64,000 nucleotides of DNA from Streptomyces sp. YPW6 (GCF_018866325.1 NZ_CP076457.1:3197001-3261000), one strand, 5' to 3'; counted from the first letter of the stretch, positions 33,158 through 42,596 are shown. The notes: a model not told the origin generated them from the sequence alone. Translations and numbers: made by a program.

Positions 33158-34201
33158 TTGCCCGAGCAGTCCCCCGGGTCCCGCCCCACCCTGGAAGCCG
33201 TCGCGGCGCGCGCGGGGGTGTCGCGGGCCACTGCCTCCCGGGTCGTCAACGGGGGCGACGGCGTCCGCAAGCCGCTCGTGGACAAGGTGCTCCAGGCCGT
33301 CGACGAGCTGGGCTACATCCCGAACCACGCGGCGCGGACCCTCGTCACACGGCGTACCGGGGCGGTGGCCGTGGTGATCGCGGAGCCGGAGACCCGGTTC
33401 TTCTCGGACCCCTTCTTCTCCCAGCAGATCCGGGGCATCAGCAAGGAGCTCACCGCCCACGACACCCAGCTCGTGCTGCTGCTGGTGGAGGGGCCCGGGG
33501 ACTTCGACCGGATCGCCCGGTATCTGGCCGGCGGGCATGTCGACGGGGCCCTCGCGTTCTCGCTGCACACCGACGACCCGGTGCCCGCGATCACCCGCAG
33601 GGCGGGCATCCCGGCGGTGTACGGAGGCCGGCCGAGCTGGACCGCCGACCCGGGCGACCAGGCCGTTCCCTACGTCGACGCGGACAACCGGGGCGGGGCG
33701 CGGCTGGCCGTGCAGTATCTGCGGGACCTGGGGCGTCGGCGCATCGCGCACATCGCCGGGCCCGCCGACCAGACCTCGGCGATGGACCGGCTGGACGGCT
33801 ACCGGGACGTGCTGCTGGACGTGGACCCGACGCTCGTCGCCGACGGGGCGTTCACCGTGGAGAGCGGGGCCCGGGCGATGGCGGAGCTGCTGGAGCGGCG
33901 GCCCGACCTGGACGCGGTGTTCGCCGCCAACGACCTGATGGCGTCGGGCGCGCTGCGGGTCCTGCGCGAGCGGGGGATCTCCGTGCCGGAGCAGGTGGCG
34001 CTGGTCGGGTTCGACGACATGGACTCGGTGGCCTCGGAGACCGATCCGCCGCTGACGACCGTGGGCCAGGAGATCGAGGGACAGGGGCGGCTCATGGCCC
34101 GCCTGCTGCTGCGCACCCTGGACCGGGAGCGCACGGGCGACGGCGACGTCCCGGAGTCGGTGATCACCCCGACCACCCTGGTCCGGCGGGCCTCGGCCTG
34201 A
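33158..34201 (+). CDS. LacI-family regulator of beta-glucan use (CebR-like)
   Basis: A 347-residue repressor. The LacI helix-turn-helix fills residues 11-60 (TLEAVAARAGVSRATASRVV and the hinge YIPNHAARTLVTRRTGAVAV). The periplasmic-binding-like effector domain follows to the end (FFSDPFFSQQIRGISKEL, DGALAFSLH, DALVGFDDMDSVASETDP-type strands such as VALVGFDDMDSV). The start is TTG, supported by AAGGAG 8 nt upstream and by the family N-terminus; no ATG is available. It lies beside a GH81 glucanase and a sugar ABC operon, all bearing the same palindrome. The inducer would be a laminari- or gentio-oligosaccharide by analogy with CebR and cellobiose. Confidence 0.9.
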   Translation: MPEQSPGSRPTLEAVAARAGVSRATASRVVNGGDGVRKPLVDKVLQAVDELGYIPNHAARTLVTRRTGAVAVVIAEPETRFFSDPFFSQQIRGISKELTAHDTQLVLLLVEGPGDFDRIARYLAGGHVDGALAFSLHTDDPVPAITRRAGIPAVYGGRPSWTADPGDQAVPYVDADNRGGARLAVQYLRDLGRRRIAHIAGPADQTSAMDRLDGYRDVLLDVDPTLVADGAFTVESGARAMAELLERRPDLDAVFAANDLMASGALRVLRERGISVPEQVALVGFDDMDSVASETDPPLTTVGQEIEGQGRLMARLLLRTLDRERTGDGDVPESVITPTTLVRRASA

Positions 34202-34300
34202 GGGCCCACGAGCCCGGCCCGCGCACCCGCACCCGCACCCGCACCCGCACCCGCACCCGCACAGACGTACGTACTCCAGCGCGGCCGGGCTCGTGGGCCC
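34202..34300. terminator. Long-arm hairpin enclosing a (CACCCG)6 repeat
   Basis: GGGCCCACGAGCCCGGCC (34202-34219) and GGCCGGGCTCGTGGGCCC (34283-34300) form a perfect 18-bp stem directly after the lacI stop. The loop holds six CACCCG units (34224-34259) and an ACGTACGTACT stretch. It is a strong terminator for lacI and also faces the convergent glucanase. The hexamer tract is likely to change in length between strains. Confidence 0.75.
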
Positions 34301-34442
34301 CGGCCCCGAGCGAACATGTACACGTACACGCGTACACGCGCCCGCAGGCCCACACGTACGGGGCAGCGGCCCCGGCCCCGCGCACCCGCACGCGTACGGC
34401 GGGCCTCCGCCTGAGGAACCGGAGACCCGCCGTGTCTGCGTC

Positions 34443-34485
34443 ACCTGTACCGGCCGCCTCCCCCTGGCCCTCGCCCGGTACAGGT
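34443..34485. terminator. Second inverted repeat, glucanase side
   Basis: ACCTGTACCGG (34443-34453) and CCGGTACAGGT (34475-34485) form an 11-bp stem with a 21-nt loop, 14 bases beyond the glucanase stop. It would end the minus-strand transcript. Confidence 0.6.
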
Positions 34486-34498
34486 CACCGGCCGCCGG

Positions 34499-37306
34499 TC
34501 ACTGGTACGGAATCCGCAGCACCGCCGCGTCCGTGCCGGTCTGCACCTGGGACGTGCCGTTGCCGAGCGCGTTCCAGATCTCCAGCCGGACCGTGCCGTT
34601 CCGCAGCTCGCCCAGGCTGCCGGTGGTCGCCTTGACCCCGGACGCCTGCGTGTACTCCTCCCACCCGTTCACCGGGTCGGTGGCGAAGTAGCGGAAGGTT
34701 TCGGTCCGGTCGAACGTGCCGTCGCCGGTCAGGTCGTAGCTGACCCGGACCTGCGGGGCGAGCCCGACCCGCGTGCCCGCGTCCACCCGGAGGCGGAACG
34801 TGGTGGCGGCCCCGGCGGCGACCTTGCCGTTGACCTTCTTCACCTCGTAGACGTTCGGGCGGTACGGGGTGCCGTCCCGGTTGACGCCGTCGGCCGAGGC
34901 GATGGTGTCCACGCCCGCCGGGTCGGTGGTGGCGGTGGTGAGGACGCCGCCGGTCTTGAGGCGGAAGGTGTTGCCGGTGCCCGGCTCCCCGGGCTCCCCC
35001 GGGTCCGGGTCACTGCCGCCGGGGCCCGTGCTCGTGGCCGTCGAACGGGCGGGCACGGACAGGGTCTTGCCGTCGGAGAAGGTCACCGTACGGGCGGTGG
35101 AGCCGTGGTTGTGCGCGGTGTAGGTGCGCGTCCCGTCCTTGGAGAACACGGCGGAGGTCGGGATGTCGCCGCTGACCGTCATGTCGGGGGCGCCGACCGC
35201 CGCGAGGGTGTTGATCCAGTGGTAGGTGTGCGCCCTGGACTCGCCCTGCTCGGGGGTGTAGTTCCCGTTCACCCCGTCCCACTTGGCCTTTGCGGCCGCC
35301 GGGTCGGAGAGCGACTCGAACTCCCAGAGCAGGTCGCGCCACTCCTGGGCGGGCCCGCCGTTCTCGCGCTCCATCTCGGCGATGTTCCGCTTGATGGCGG
35401 CCTTCTCACGGGCGAGGTGGAGCGAACCGCCGGTCACCGGAAGGACGTTGATGCCGTGGATCTCCTCCGGGTTGGCGGTCCACCAGGTGGAGTAGGCGCC
35501 GCCGCTGCCCCAGACCATGCCGACCGTGTCGTGGCCGAAGGAGGCGGGGAAGACCTGCTGCGAGGCGTCGAACCAGTACTGGGTGATCGCCTCGGACTCG
35601 GTGGTCAGCAGGTAGCTGCCGAGGTCCCGCAGCGCGTTGTCACCGGTGGCCGAGCCCCAGAGCACCAGACCGGCGCTGAGGTTGATGGACTCCGAGGACG
35701 ACTCCTGGTTGTTGCCCGCCGCGAAGCCCTGGTGGCCGGAGGCCCAGCTGTGGCCCGCGTACACGTCGAAGCCGCGCAGGAAGGGGTAGGCCGAGTCGGT
35801 GCGGCTGGGGTTGGCGGTGTCGCGGATCAGGTGCTTGACCATCGTGCCCCAGGCCGGGTCGGCCGCCCAGGCCTGGTCGTACTGGGCGATGACCGCCGCC
35901 GCGTAGACGTAGTAGCTGTAGTGGAAGTGGTGGTCGTTGAGCTCGGTGTCGCTGCCGTACGAGGCCGGGTAGCCGGTGAGGGTCTTCCAGTCCTTGTCGT
36001 AGCTGAACTCACTGGCCCCGCCCGCCGTGAACCACTCCTGGAGGCGGCCCTTCATCAGGCCGAGGAGCTTGTCGCGGGTAGCGGTCTGACCGATCTGGTC
36101 GGCGACGGGCACCAGCTGGGCGAGCCGGCCGAGCGCCTTGCCGGTCCAGTAGGTGTCGGTGGCCCCTACGAGCGGGTCGGAGGCGTTCGCGACCTCGTTG
36201 AGATAGCCGGTCAGCCGGGCCTTGTCGACGCCGCTGGAGGCGGGCAGGGCGGGCACGACGCCGTTGTTCTTCTGGCTGGTGGTGAAGGTGGCGGACTCGC
36301 GCACCTTCATCGTGCCGCGCGGCGAGACGTACGTGTACGGGGTCAGCGCGTCGGAGGTGTGCAGCCACTGGTGGCGGTAGAGGGCCTGGAGCGTGCCGCG
36401 CTCGGTGCCCTCCTTGGCCTCGGTGGTCAGGCTGTAGGTCGCCCGCACGGTGCCGCCGGTGGTCTGCCAGGCCACCTGGGAGCCGGTGACGAAGCTGAAG
36501 GCGTACTTCCGGTAGGTGGCCAGCGCGTTGGTGGAGGGCAGCACGGCGAGCGAGAAGTAGTCCTTGGAGCCGAGGCCCGCGGTGATCGTGGAACCGGAGA
36601 CGTTCCAGTCGCTGCCGGTCGGCGCGAAGAGCGCGTAGTGGTGCCCGGCGACGGTGATGCCGAGGACGTTGCCCTGGTCGGAGAAGACGGTGGGCGCGGA
36701 GGCGGTGGTGACGCGGGCGTCGCCGCCGGAGCCCTTGGCGTACACGAAGGGCATGCCGTGGCCGATGGTGGCCCGGAAGGTGCGCGATCCGTCGGCCCAG
36801 TAGGGCGTGACGGTCCAGTCGGACCAGGCGTCGGCCTTGGTGTCGGGGGAGTTCAGGCCGGAGAGCCCGACGGTGAGGTCGGCCTTGTGGGCGTACTCGT
36901 ACTGGCGGCCGTCGCCGACGATCGCGGGCGTGGTCGGATAGCCGACCTCCAGGCCGGACGCCCTGGCCTGGTACGTGAGCGGGTGACCGTACATGGGGGT
37001 GCTGTACGGGTTGTCGCCGTAGCGCTGGAAGGCCAGCGAGGACCACCAGTCGTTGGTCGGGACCGGCTTGGACCGGGCGGCCGCGGTGACCTTCGGGGTG
37101 ACGGGGGCCCCGGTGTTGGTCGTCGGCCCCTGGGCGCCGGCCGGGCGCGCGTCGGTGTAGCTGCCGGCGCCGGCGGGGACGGTGGCGGCGGCAGCGGGGG
37201 AAGCGGCGGGGCCCAGGCCCACGGCGGCCACGGCGATCGCGAGGAGCGTCGCGGCCGCGGGTCTGGGAGTGACTCGGGGAACGAGTCCGGAGAGGGAGGT
37301 CAGCAC
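34499..37306 (-). CDS. Secreted GH81 endo-beta-1,3-glucanase
   Basis: A 935-residue extracellular laminarinase that cuts beta-1,3-glucans such as laminarin and fungal or algal wall glucan. A signal peptide covers about residues 1-40 (RPAAATLLAIAVAAVGLG, cleavage near SPAAAA). The GH81 domain follows: VPTNDWWSSLAFQRYGDNPY, YGSDTELNDHHFHYSYYVYA with the catalytic-region Asp, and FAAGNNQESSSESINLSAGL with the conserved Glu pair. After a DPDPGEPGEPG linker, the last 155 residues (NTFRLKTGGVLTTATTDPAG to VLRIPYQ) form a beta-rich domain that may bind glucan. The GTG at 37306 has GAGG 8 nt upstream; an ATG at 37324 has none. It is controlled by its own LacI-type operator. Confidence 0.92.
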   Translation of the reverse strand: MLTSLSGLVPRVTPRPAAATLLAIAVAAVGLGPAASPAAAATVPAGAGSYTDARPAGAQGPTTNTGAPVTPKVTAAARSKPVPTNDWWSSLAFQRYGDNPYSTPMYGHPLTYQARASGLEVGYPTTPAIVGDGRQYEYAHKADLTVGLSGLNSPDTKADAWSDWTVTPYWADGSRTFRATIGHGMPFVYAKGSGGDARVTTASAPTVFSDQGNVLGITVAGHHYALFAPTGSDWNVSGSTITAGLGSKDYFSLAVLPSTNALATYRKYAFSFVTGSQVAWQTTGGTVRATYSLTTEAKEGTERGTLQALYRHQWLHTSDALTPYTYVSPRGTMKVRESATFTTSQKNNGVVPALPASSGVDKARLTGYLNEVANASDPLVGATDTYWTGKALGRLAQLVPVADQIGQTATRDKLLGLMKGRLQEWFTAGGASEFSYDKDWKTLTGYPASYGSDTELNDHHFHYSYYVYAAAVIAQYDQAWAADPAWGTMVKHLIRDTANPSRTDSAYPFLRGFDVYAGHSWASGHQGFAAGNNQESSSESINLSAGLVLWGSATGDNALRDLGSYLLTTESEAITQYWFDASQQVFPASFGHDTVGMVWGSGGAYSTWWTANPEEIHGINVLPVTGGSLHLAREKAAIKRNIAEMERENGGPAQEWRDLLWEFESLSDPAAAKAKWDGVNGNYTPEQGESRAHTYHWINTLAAVGAPDMTVSGDIPTSAVFSKDGTRTYTAHNHGSTARTVTFSDGKTLSVPARSTATSTGPGGSDPDPGEPGEPGTGNTFRLKTGGVLTTATTDPAGVDTIASADGVNRDGTPYRPNVYEVKKVNGKVAAGAATTFRLRVDAGTRVGLAPQVRVSYDLTGDGTFDRTETFRYFATDPVNGWEEYTQASGVKATTGSLGELRNGTVRLEIWNALGNGTSQVQTGTDAAVLRIPYQ

Positions 37307-37344
37307 GAGCAGCACCTCGATCATGGGGGGGGAAGAGCGCGTTC

Positions 37345-37397
37345 GAGAGCGCTCTCAGGTGCCATGGAACGTAAAACTCCTGAAACGTGAGTGTCAA
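37345..37397 (-). promoter_or_regulatory. Glucanase promoter with downstream LacI-type operator
   Basis: On the minus strand TTGACA (37397-37392), 18 bp and TACGTT (37373-37368) form a good promoter with a start near 37361. The palindrome GAGAGCGCTCTC (37345-37356) then sits at about +5 to +17, where a bound repressor blocks the polymerase. The leader is about 55 nt. Confidence 0.75.
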
Positions 37398-37504
37398 GAG
37401 AACGCACACGGGCGGTAGTTGGGAGGTGGTCCGATGTAACCCCAAGCTGTTATGCGTTCGAGTCTTGACGGGAGGGGGGTGGTGGGAGACGCTCCAGACG
37501 CAGG

Positions 37505-37522
37505 TTTGAGAGCGCTCTCAAA
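37505..37522 (+). promoter_or_regulatory. Perfect 18-bp LacI-type operator before the ABC operon
   Basis: TTTGAGAGCGCTCTCAAA is a perfect palindrome 36 bases before the solute-binding protein start. It is the best copy of the site shared with 32979 and 37345. TTGACG at 37465 could be the -35 of this promoter, but the matching -10 is weak. Confidence 0.75.
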
Positions 37523-37558
37523 GCGCTCGGTTCATCCCGAAGCCAAGGGAGGCTTCCC

Positions 37559-38863
37559 ATGCCCATCGCCCGAGCCGCCAAGAGAGCCACCGCCCGCCTC
37601 GGCGCGGTCGTCCTCGCCGGGGCCCTCCTCGCCGCCTGTGGATCCAGCGACTCGTCGGACTCCTCCGACAGCGCGGGCGGAAAGGTCACGCTCAACGTCG
37701 ACCTCTTCGGGTCCTTCGGCTTCAAGGAGGCCGGGCTCTACGAGGAGTACCAGAAGCTCAACCCGAACATCACGATCAAGCAGAGCGACACCCAGGACGA
37801 GGCGGACTACTGGAAGTCGCTCCAGACCCGGCTCGCGGGCGGCGGCGGCCTGGCGGACGTGCAGGGCGTGGAGGTGGGCCGTATCGCGTCGGTCACCCAG
37901 CAGCAGTCCGACAAGTTCCAGGACCTGAAGGAGTTCGGGGCCGACAAGCTCAAGGGCGAGTTCGCCGAGGCCAAGTGGTCGGCGGCGACCACCGAGGACG
38001 GCAAGATCCTCGGTCTCGGCACGGACGTCGGCCCCGAGGCGATGTGCTACCGCACGGACCTCTTCAAGGAGGCCGGGCTGCCCACGGACCGCGAGGAGCT
38101 CGCCGAGAAGTGGGCCACGTGGGACGGCTACCTGGAGCTGGGCAAGGAGTACAAGAAGAAGGCCCCCGCCAAGAGCGCCTGGCTGGACAGCGTCGGCTCG
38201 CTCTACGGGATCATGATCGGCCAGGAGGAGGAGCGATACTACGACGCCTCCGGCGAGCTGATCTACGACAAGAACCCGGCGGTCAAGGAAGCCTGGGACA
38301 CCTCGGTGGAGGCGGCCGAGGCGGGCCTGAGCGCCGAGCTCGACCAGTGGTCCCCGCAGTGGAACCAGGCGTTCGCCGCCGGTTCCTTCGCCACCATCCC
38401 CTGCCCGGCCTGGATGCTCGGCTACATCAAGGGCCAGGCCGGTGACGGCGGCCAGGGCAAGTGGGACATCGCCGAGCTGCCCGGCGGCGCGGGCAACTGG
38501 GGCGGCTCGTACCTCTCCATCCCGCGTGCGGCCAAGCACAAGAAGGAGGCGTACCAGCTGATCGAGTGGCTGACCGCCCCCGAGCAGCAGGCGAAGGTCT
38601 TCCAGAAGCAGGGCAACTTCCCGTCCTCGACGGGCGCCATCGAGACGATCGCGGACGCGAAGGACGCGTACTTCTCGGGCGCGCCGATCGGCCAGATCTT
38701 CGGTGACGCGGCGAAGGAGGCCCCGGTCCAGGTGCTGGGTGTGCACGACCAGAACGTGATGCAGCAGATCACGAACGCGCTGAGCGAGGTCGAGCGCAAG
38801 GGCGTGTCCTCGGACAAGGCGTGGGGGACGGCGAAGAAGGGCGTGGACAACGTGATCGGCTGA
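37559..38863 (+). CDS. Sugar ABC transporter solute-binding lipoprotein
   Basis: A 434-residue extracellular binding protein of the family 1 type. The signal ends in the lipobox LLAACGSSDSS, so it is tethered to the membrane. The mature part shows LNVDLFGSFGFKEAGLYEEY, the linker KQSDTQDEADYWKSLQTRLA, and WSPQWNQAFAAGSFATIPCP and GNWGGSYLSIPRAAKHKKEA, typical of CebE/xylo-oligosaccharide binders. It should bring beta-glucan oligosaccharides to the two permeases downstream. The ATG follows AAGGGAGG. A 320-base repeat-rich gap separates it from the permease genes, which fits the usual excess of binding protein over permease. The ATPase is missing and is presumably a shared MsiK-type protein elsewhere. 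Confidence 0.92.
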   Translation: MPIARAAKRATARLGAVVLAGALLAACGSSDSSDSSDSAGGKVTLNVDLFGSFGFKEAGLYEEYQKLNPNITIKQSDTQDEADYWKSLQTRLAGGGGLADVQGVEVGRIASVTQQQSDKFQDLKEFGADKLKGEFAEAKWSAATTEDGKILGLGTDVGPEAMCYRTDLFKEAGLPTDREELAEKWATWDGYLELGKEYKKKAPAKSAWLDSVGSLYGIMIGQEEERYYDASGELIYDKNPAVKEAWDTSVEAAEAGLSAELDQWSPQWNQAFAAGSFATIPCPAWMLGYIKGQAGDGGQGKWDIAELPGGAGNWGGSYLSIPRAAKHKKEAYQLIEWLTAPEQQAKVFQKQGNFPSSTGAIETIADAKDAYFSGAPIGQIFGDAAKEAPVQVLGVHDQNVMQQITNALSEVERKGVSSDKAWGTAKKGVDNVIG

Positions 38864-38865
38864 CG

Positions 38866-39117
38866 CCGGCACGCGCTGTCCCTCCCCCTGCCCCGGACGG
38901 GCGGCCCGGCCGGCGCCGGCACACGCCGCCCCTCCCCCTTCCCCGGGACGGGCGGCCCGGCCACCGGCACACGCGGCCCCTCCCCCTGCCCCGGGACGGC
39001 CCGCCAGCCGACACCGGCACACGCCGCCCCCGCCACTCCCCCGGGAACGGGCGGCCCGTCCGACACCGGCACACGCCGCTCCCGATCCCCCCGCTCCCAC
39101 CCGGGCCGGTCCGCCCC
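38866..39117. repeat. Five imperfect tandem repeats of about 50 bp
   Basis: Units start with CCGGCACACGC at 38866, 38916, 38964, 39014 and 39066. Each carries a C-rich run and a CCCCGGGACGGGCGGCCCGG block that can fold on itself. The array lies between the binding protein and permease genes of one operon. It may work as a partial terminator or an mRNA-stabilising structure that sets the ratio of the two products. Confidence 0.75.
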
Positions 39118-39182
39118 CGCAGCGCGCGGGCGGACCGGCCCCGGCTCCGTGACTCCCGCCCCCGATCCCGAAGGGCCGCACC

Positions 39183-40163
39183 GTGTCCCTCACCGCCACC
39201 GCGAAGGCCGGGCCCCGCAGGCCCGCCGGAACCGGACCCGGCCCCGACGACGGCCGGGCCGCCGCGCTCCGGCGCACCTGGCGCACGGCCTCCCCGTACG
39301 CCTACATCGCCCCGTTCTTCACGCTCTTCCTGGCCTTCGGCCTCTTCCCGCTCCTCTACACCGCGTTCGTCTCGCTCTACCGGGTCGAGCTCCAGACGAG
39401 CGGCGAGATGGAGTGGCGGGGCATCGCCAACTACACGGCGCTGTTCACCGACGCGTACTTCTGGACCGCGCTGCGCAACACGTTCACCATCGGCGTGCTG
39501 TCCACGGTCCCGCAGCTGGCGATGGCGCTGGGGCTCGCGCACCTGCTCAACTACAAGCTGCGCGGCCGGACCTTCATCCGGACCGCGATCCTGCTCCCGT
39601 ACGCGACCTCCGTGGCCGCCGCGACGCTCGTCTTCGCGCAGCTCTTCGGCAAGGACTTCGGGCTGATCAACTACGTGCTGGGGCTGGTCGGCTTCGACCC
39701 GGTGGACTGGCAGACGGGCACGGTGGCCTCGCAGATCGCGGTGTCGTCGATCGTCGTGTGGCGGTGGACCGGCTACAACGCGCTGATCTATCTGGCGGGC
39801 ATGCAGTCGATCCCGCACGAGCTGTACGAGGCGGCGGAGATGGACGGGGCGTCGCGCTGGCGCCAGTTCCTGCACGTCACGCTGCCCGGCCTGCGCCCCA
39901 CGATCGTCTTCACCGCCATCATCTCGACGATCGGCGCGACGCAGCTCTTCGGTGAGCCGCTGCTGTTCGAGGGGTCGATGTCGGGCGGTATCTCGCACCA
40001 GTACCAGACGTTGGGCCTGTACATGTACGAGCAGGGCTGGGGCTTCTTCCACCTGGGCAGGGCCGCGGCCATCGCCTGGGTGATGTTCGTCCTCATCGTG
40101 GTGCTCGTCGGGGTCAACGCCCTGATCGCGCGCCGCCGCGCACGCAAGGAGGCCGGCCGATGA
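39183..40163 (+). CDS. Sugar ABC permease, MalF/CebF type
   Basis: A 326-residue inner-membrane permease with about six helices. The first helix is YAYIAPFFTLFLAFGLFPLL, and the EAA loop that docks the ATPase is YEAAEMDGASRWRQFLHVTL with the usual following PGLRP. ISHQYQTLGLYMYEQGWGFF before the last helix is typical of oligosaccharide permeases. The first 35 residues are a charged cytoplasmic tail. The GTG at 39183 follows GAAGGG at about 10 nt. Its stop overlaps the next permease start as ATGA, so the two subunits are made in equal amounts. Confidence 0.92.
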   Translation: MSLTATAKAGPRRPAGTGPGPDDGRAAALRRTWRTASPYAYIAPFFTLFLAFGLFPLLYTAFVSLYRVELQTSGEMEWRGIANYTALFTDAYFWTALRNTFTIGVLSTVPQLAMALGLAHLLNYKLRGRTFIRTAILLPYATSVAAATLVFAQLFGKDFGLINYVLGLVGFDPVDWQTGTVASQIAVSSIVVWRWTGYNALIYLAGMQSIPHELYEAAEMDGASRWRQFLHVTLPGLRPTIVFTAIISTIGATQLFGEPLLFEGSMSGGISHQYQTLGLYMYEQGWGFFHLGRAAAIAWVMFVLIVVLVGVNALIARRRARKEAGR

Positions 40164-41074
40164 CCGCACTCGCCGCACCGCCGGCCACGCCCGCGAAGGG
40201 CGAGCCGGCGCAGACCCCGCCGCCGGGCCGCCGCATCGGCAGGGCAGGCGCGGGCCGCACGATGAAGGGCGGCTGGCTCTCCTACCTCATCCTCGGCTTC
40301 GCCCTCCTCATCTCGGCGTTCCCGTTCTACTGGACGATCGTCACGGCCAGCCGGTCCAACGCGGACATGGCGAAGGTCCCGCCGAGCCTGCTGCCGGGCC
40401 CGAACCTGATCAAGAACTTCGAGCAGGTCCTCGAAGAGGCGGACATCGGCAAGGCGCTGCTGAACTCGCTGATCGTGTCGGGGTCGATCACGATCGGCAC
40501 GGTCCTGTGCTGCACGCTGGCCGGCTTCGCCTTCGCCAAGCTGAAGTTCAAGGGCCGGAACGCGCTGCTGACGCTGACGATCGGGACGATGATGATCCCG
40601 CCGCAGCTCGGTGTGATCCCCCTCTTCATGCTGATCGCCGAACTCCAGTGGGTGAACCAGCTCCAGGCGGTGATCCTGCCGGGTCTGGTCTCGGCCTTCG
40701 GTGTCTTCTTCATGCGCCAGTACCTGGTGCAGTCGCTGCCGGACGAGCTGATCGAGGCGGCCCGGGTCGACGGCGCGTCCACCGCGCGCATCTTCTGGTC
40801 GATCGTCATCCCGATCGCCCGGCCGGGGATGGCGGTGCTCGGGATGCTCACCTTCATGACGGCGTGGAACGACTTCTTCTGGCCGATCATCGCGCTGTCC
40901 TCGCAGGAGCCGACCGTGCAGGTCGCGCTGCGCCAGCTCGGCGGCGGTTACGTCAACGACCAGTCGGTGATCATGGCCGGCACGCTGCTCGGCACGCTAC
41001 CGGTGCTGCTCGTCTTCGGCCTGCTGGGCCGGCAGATCGTCGGCGGCATCATGCAGGGCGCGGTGAAGGGCTGA
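40160..41074 (+). CDS. Sugar ABC permease, MalG/CebG type
   Basis: A 304-residue permease, the second half of the channel. After a charged N-tail, the first helix is LSYLILGFALLISAFPFYWT. The EAA loop is LIEAARVDGASTARIFWSIV with IPIARPGMAVLG following, and AWNDFFWPIIALSSQEP is the typical last-helix region. It starts inside the stop of the MalF-type gene (ATGA). The GH1 glucosidase gene follows after 72 bases of pyrimidine-rich sequence with no evident terminator, so it is likely in the same transcript. Confidence 0.92.
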   Translation: MTALAAPPATPAKGEPAQTPPPGRRIGRAGAGRTMKGGWLSYLILGFALLISAFPFYWTIVTASRSNADMAKVPPSLLPGPNLIKNFEQVLEEADIGKALLNSLIVSGSITIGTVLCCTLAGFAFAKLKFKGRNALLTLTIGTMMIPPQLGVIPLFMLIAELQWVNQLQAVILPGLVSAFGVFFMRQYLVQSLPDELIEAARVDGASTARIFWSIVIPIARPGMAVLGMLTFMTAWNDFFWPIIALSSQEPTVQVALRQLGGGYVNDQSVIMAGTLLGTLPVLLVFGLLGRQIVGGIMQGAVKG

Positions 41075-41146
41075 TCCGAGCGCCCGCCTCCCCTCCTCTC
41101 CCTCTTCTCACCCTCCCTCCTCCCCTCACCCTGGAGTGTCCGTCTC

Positions 41147-42577
41147 ATGACCGCTGTCGACGAAGCCCGCCCGGCGACCACCCCGGCTGCCCGCCCCGAG
41201 ACCGGTACGGTGCTCCGCTTCCCGGCCGGTTTCCGCTGGGGCACGGCGACCGCCGCCTATCAGATCGAGGGCGGGGCCGCCGAGGACGGCCGGACGCCGT
41301 CCATCTGGGACACCTTCAGCCGGACGCCCGGCAAGGTGCGCAACGGCGACACCGGAGACATCGCCGCCGACCATCTGCACCGGATGCCGGACGACGTACG
41401 CCTGATGAAGGAACTCGGCGTCACGGACTACCGGTTCTCCGTCTCCTGGCCCCGGGTCCAGCCGACCGGCCGGGGCCCGGCCGTCGAGCGCGGCCTCGAC
41501 TTCTACCGCCGTCTGGTGGACGAGCTGCTGGCGGCCGGGATCAGGCCGGTGGCGACGCTCTACCACTGGGACCTGCCGCAGGAGCTGGAGGACGCGGGCG
41601 GCTGGCCGGAGCGGGACACGGCGCACCGGTTCGCGGAGTACGCGGGCCTGGTGGCGGGGGCGCTGGGTGACCGGGTGCCGACGTGGACGACGCTCAACGA
41701 GCCCTGGTGCGCGGCGTTTCTGGGGTACGGCAACGGGGTCCACGCCCCCGGACGCACCAGCGACCTGGCGGCCCTGCGCGCCGCCCACCACCTGAACCTG
41801 GCGCACGGCGCGGGAGCGAAGGTCCTGCGCGAACGCCTCCCGGAGACGGCGGAGGTCTCCCTCACCCTGAACCTCCACGCGCTGCGCCCCCTGACCGACA
41901 CCGAGGCGGACCGGGACGCGGTGCGCAGGATCGACGCGGTGGCGAACCGGATCTTCCTGGACCCGGTGTTCCACGGCCGGCTGCCGCAGGACCTGGTGGC
42001 GGACACGGCGGCGGTGACGGACTGGTCGTTCGTGAAGGACGGCGACCTGGAGGTCGCGTCGACGCCCATCGACTCGCTGGGCATCAACTACTACTCGCCG
42101 AGCGTGGTCTCGGCGGGTACGTCGGAGTCCCCGTCCCCGTGGGCGGGCGCGGAGCAGCATGTGGCGTTCACCCCGGCGGCGGGCCCGCGCACGGCGATGG
42201 ACTGGCCGGTGGACGCGGACGGCCTGTACGATCTGCTGACCCGCCTGCGCGACGAACTCCCGTCCCTGCCGGTGCTGGTGACGGAGAACGGGGCGGCGTA
42301 CGACGACTACGCGGACCCGGAGGGCGAGGTGCACGACCCGGAGCGGGTGGCGTACCTGGACGGGCATCTGGAGGCCGTCCACCGGGCGATCGAGGACGGG
42401 GTCGACGTACGCGGCTACTTCCTCTGGTCGCTGCTGGACAACTTCGAGTGGGCGTACGGCTACAGCAAGCGGTTCGGCATCGTGCACGTGGACTTCGCGT
42501 CCCAGCGGCGGACGGTGAAGGACAGCGCGCGGTGGTACGCGGAGGTGATCGGGCGGGGCGGGCTGGCGCGGGCCTGA
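41147..42577 (+). CDS. GH1 family beta-glucosidase
   Basis: A 476-residue cytoplasmic beta-glucosidase. [19 protein letters not shown] opens the family 1 TIM barrel. The acid/base Glu lies in [19 protein letters not shown], and the nucleophile Glu in [35 protein letters not shown] near the end is also conserved. No signal peptide is present, so it acts on imported short beta-glucans and releases glucose. It closes the operon that starts with the binding protein. Family members in Streptomyces cut cellobiose, laminaribiose or gentiobiose; the neighbouring GH81 enzyme favours laminari-oligosaccharides here. Confidence 0.93.
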   Translation: MTAVDEARPATTPAARPETGTVLRFPAGFRWGTATAAYQIEGGAAEDGRTPSIWDTFSRTPGKVRNGDTGDIAADHLHRMPDDVRLMKELGVTDYRFSVSWPRVQPTGRGPAVERGLDFYRRLVDELLAAGIRPVATLYHWDLPQELEDAGGWPERDTAHRFAEYAGLVAGALGDRVPTWTTLNEPWCAAFLGYGNGVHAPGRTSDLAALRAAHHLNLAHGAGAKVLRERLPETAEVSLTLNLHALRPLTDTEADRDAVRRIDAVANRIFLDPVFHGRLPQDLVADTAAVTDWSFVKDGDLEVASTPIDSLGINYYSPSVVSAGTSESPSPWAGAEQHVAFTPAAGPRTAMDWPVDADGLYDLLTRLRDELPSLPVLVTENGAAYDDYADPEGEVHDPERVAYLDGHLEAVHRAIEDGVDVRGYFLWSLLDNFEWAYGYSKRFGIVHVDFASQRRTVKDSARWYAEVIGRGGLARA

Positions 42578-42596
42578 TCCCCCGACCCGTCGAAGG

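Noticed and set aside
32637..33285. Several open frames encoding RTAPRAARTGPRT-like repeats
   Set aside because: They only reflect the 62-bp tandem DNA repeat and have no start signals or family.
35105..37390. A 761-codon plus-strand frame opposite the GH81 gene
   Set aside because: Composition is Val/Gly/Arg repeats with no motif; the minus-strand glucanase explains the DNA fully.
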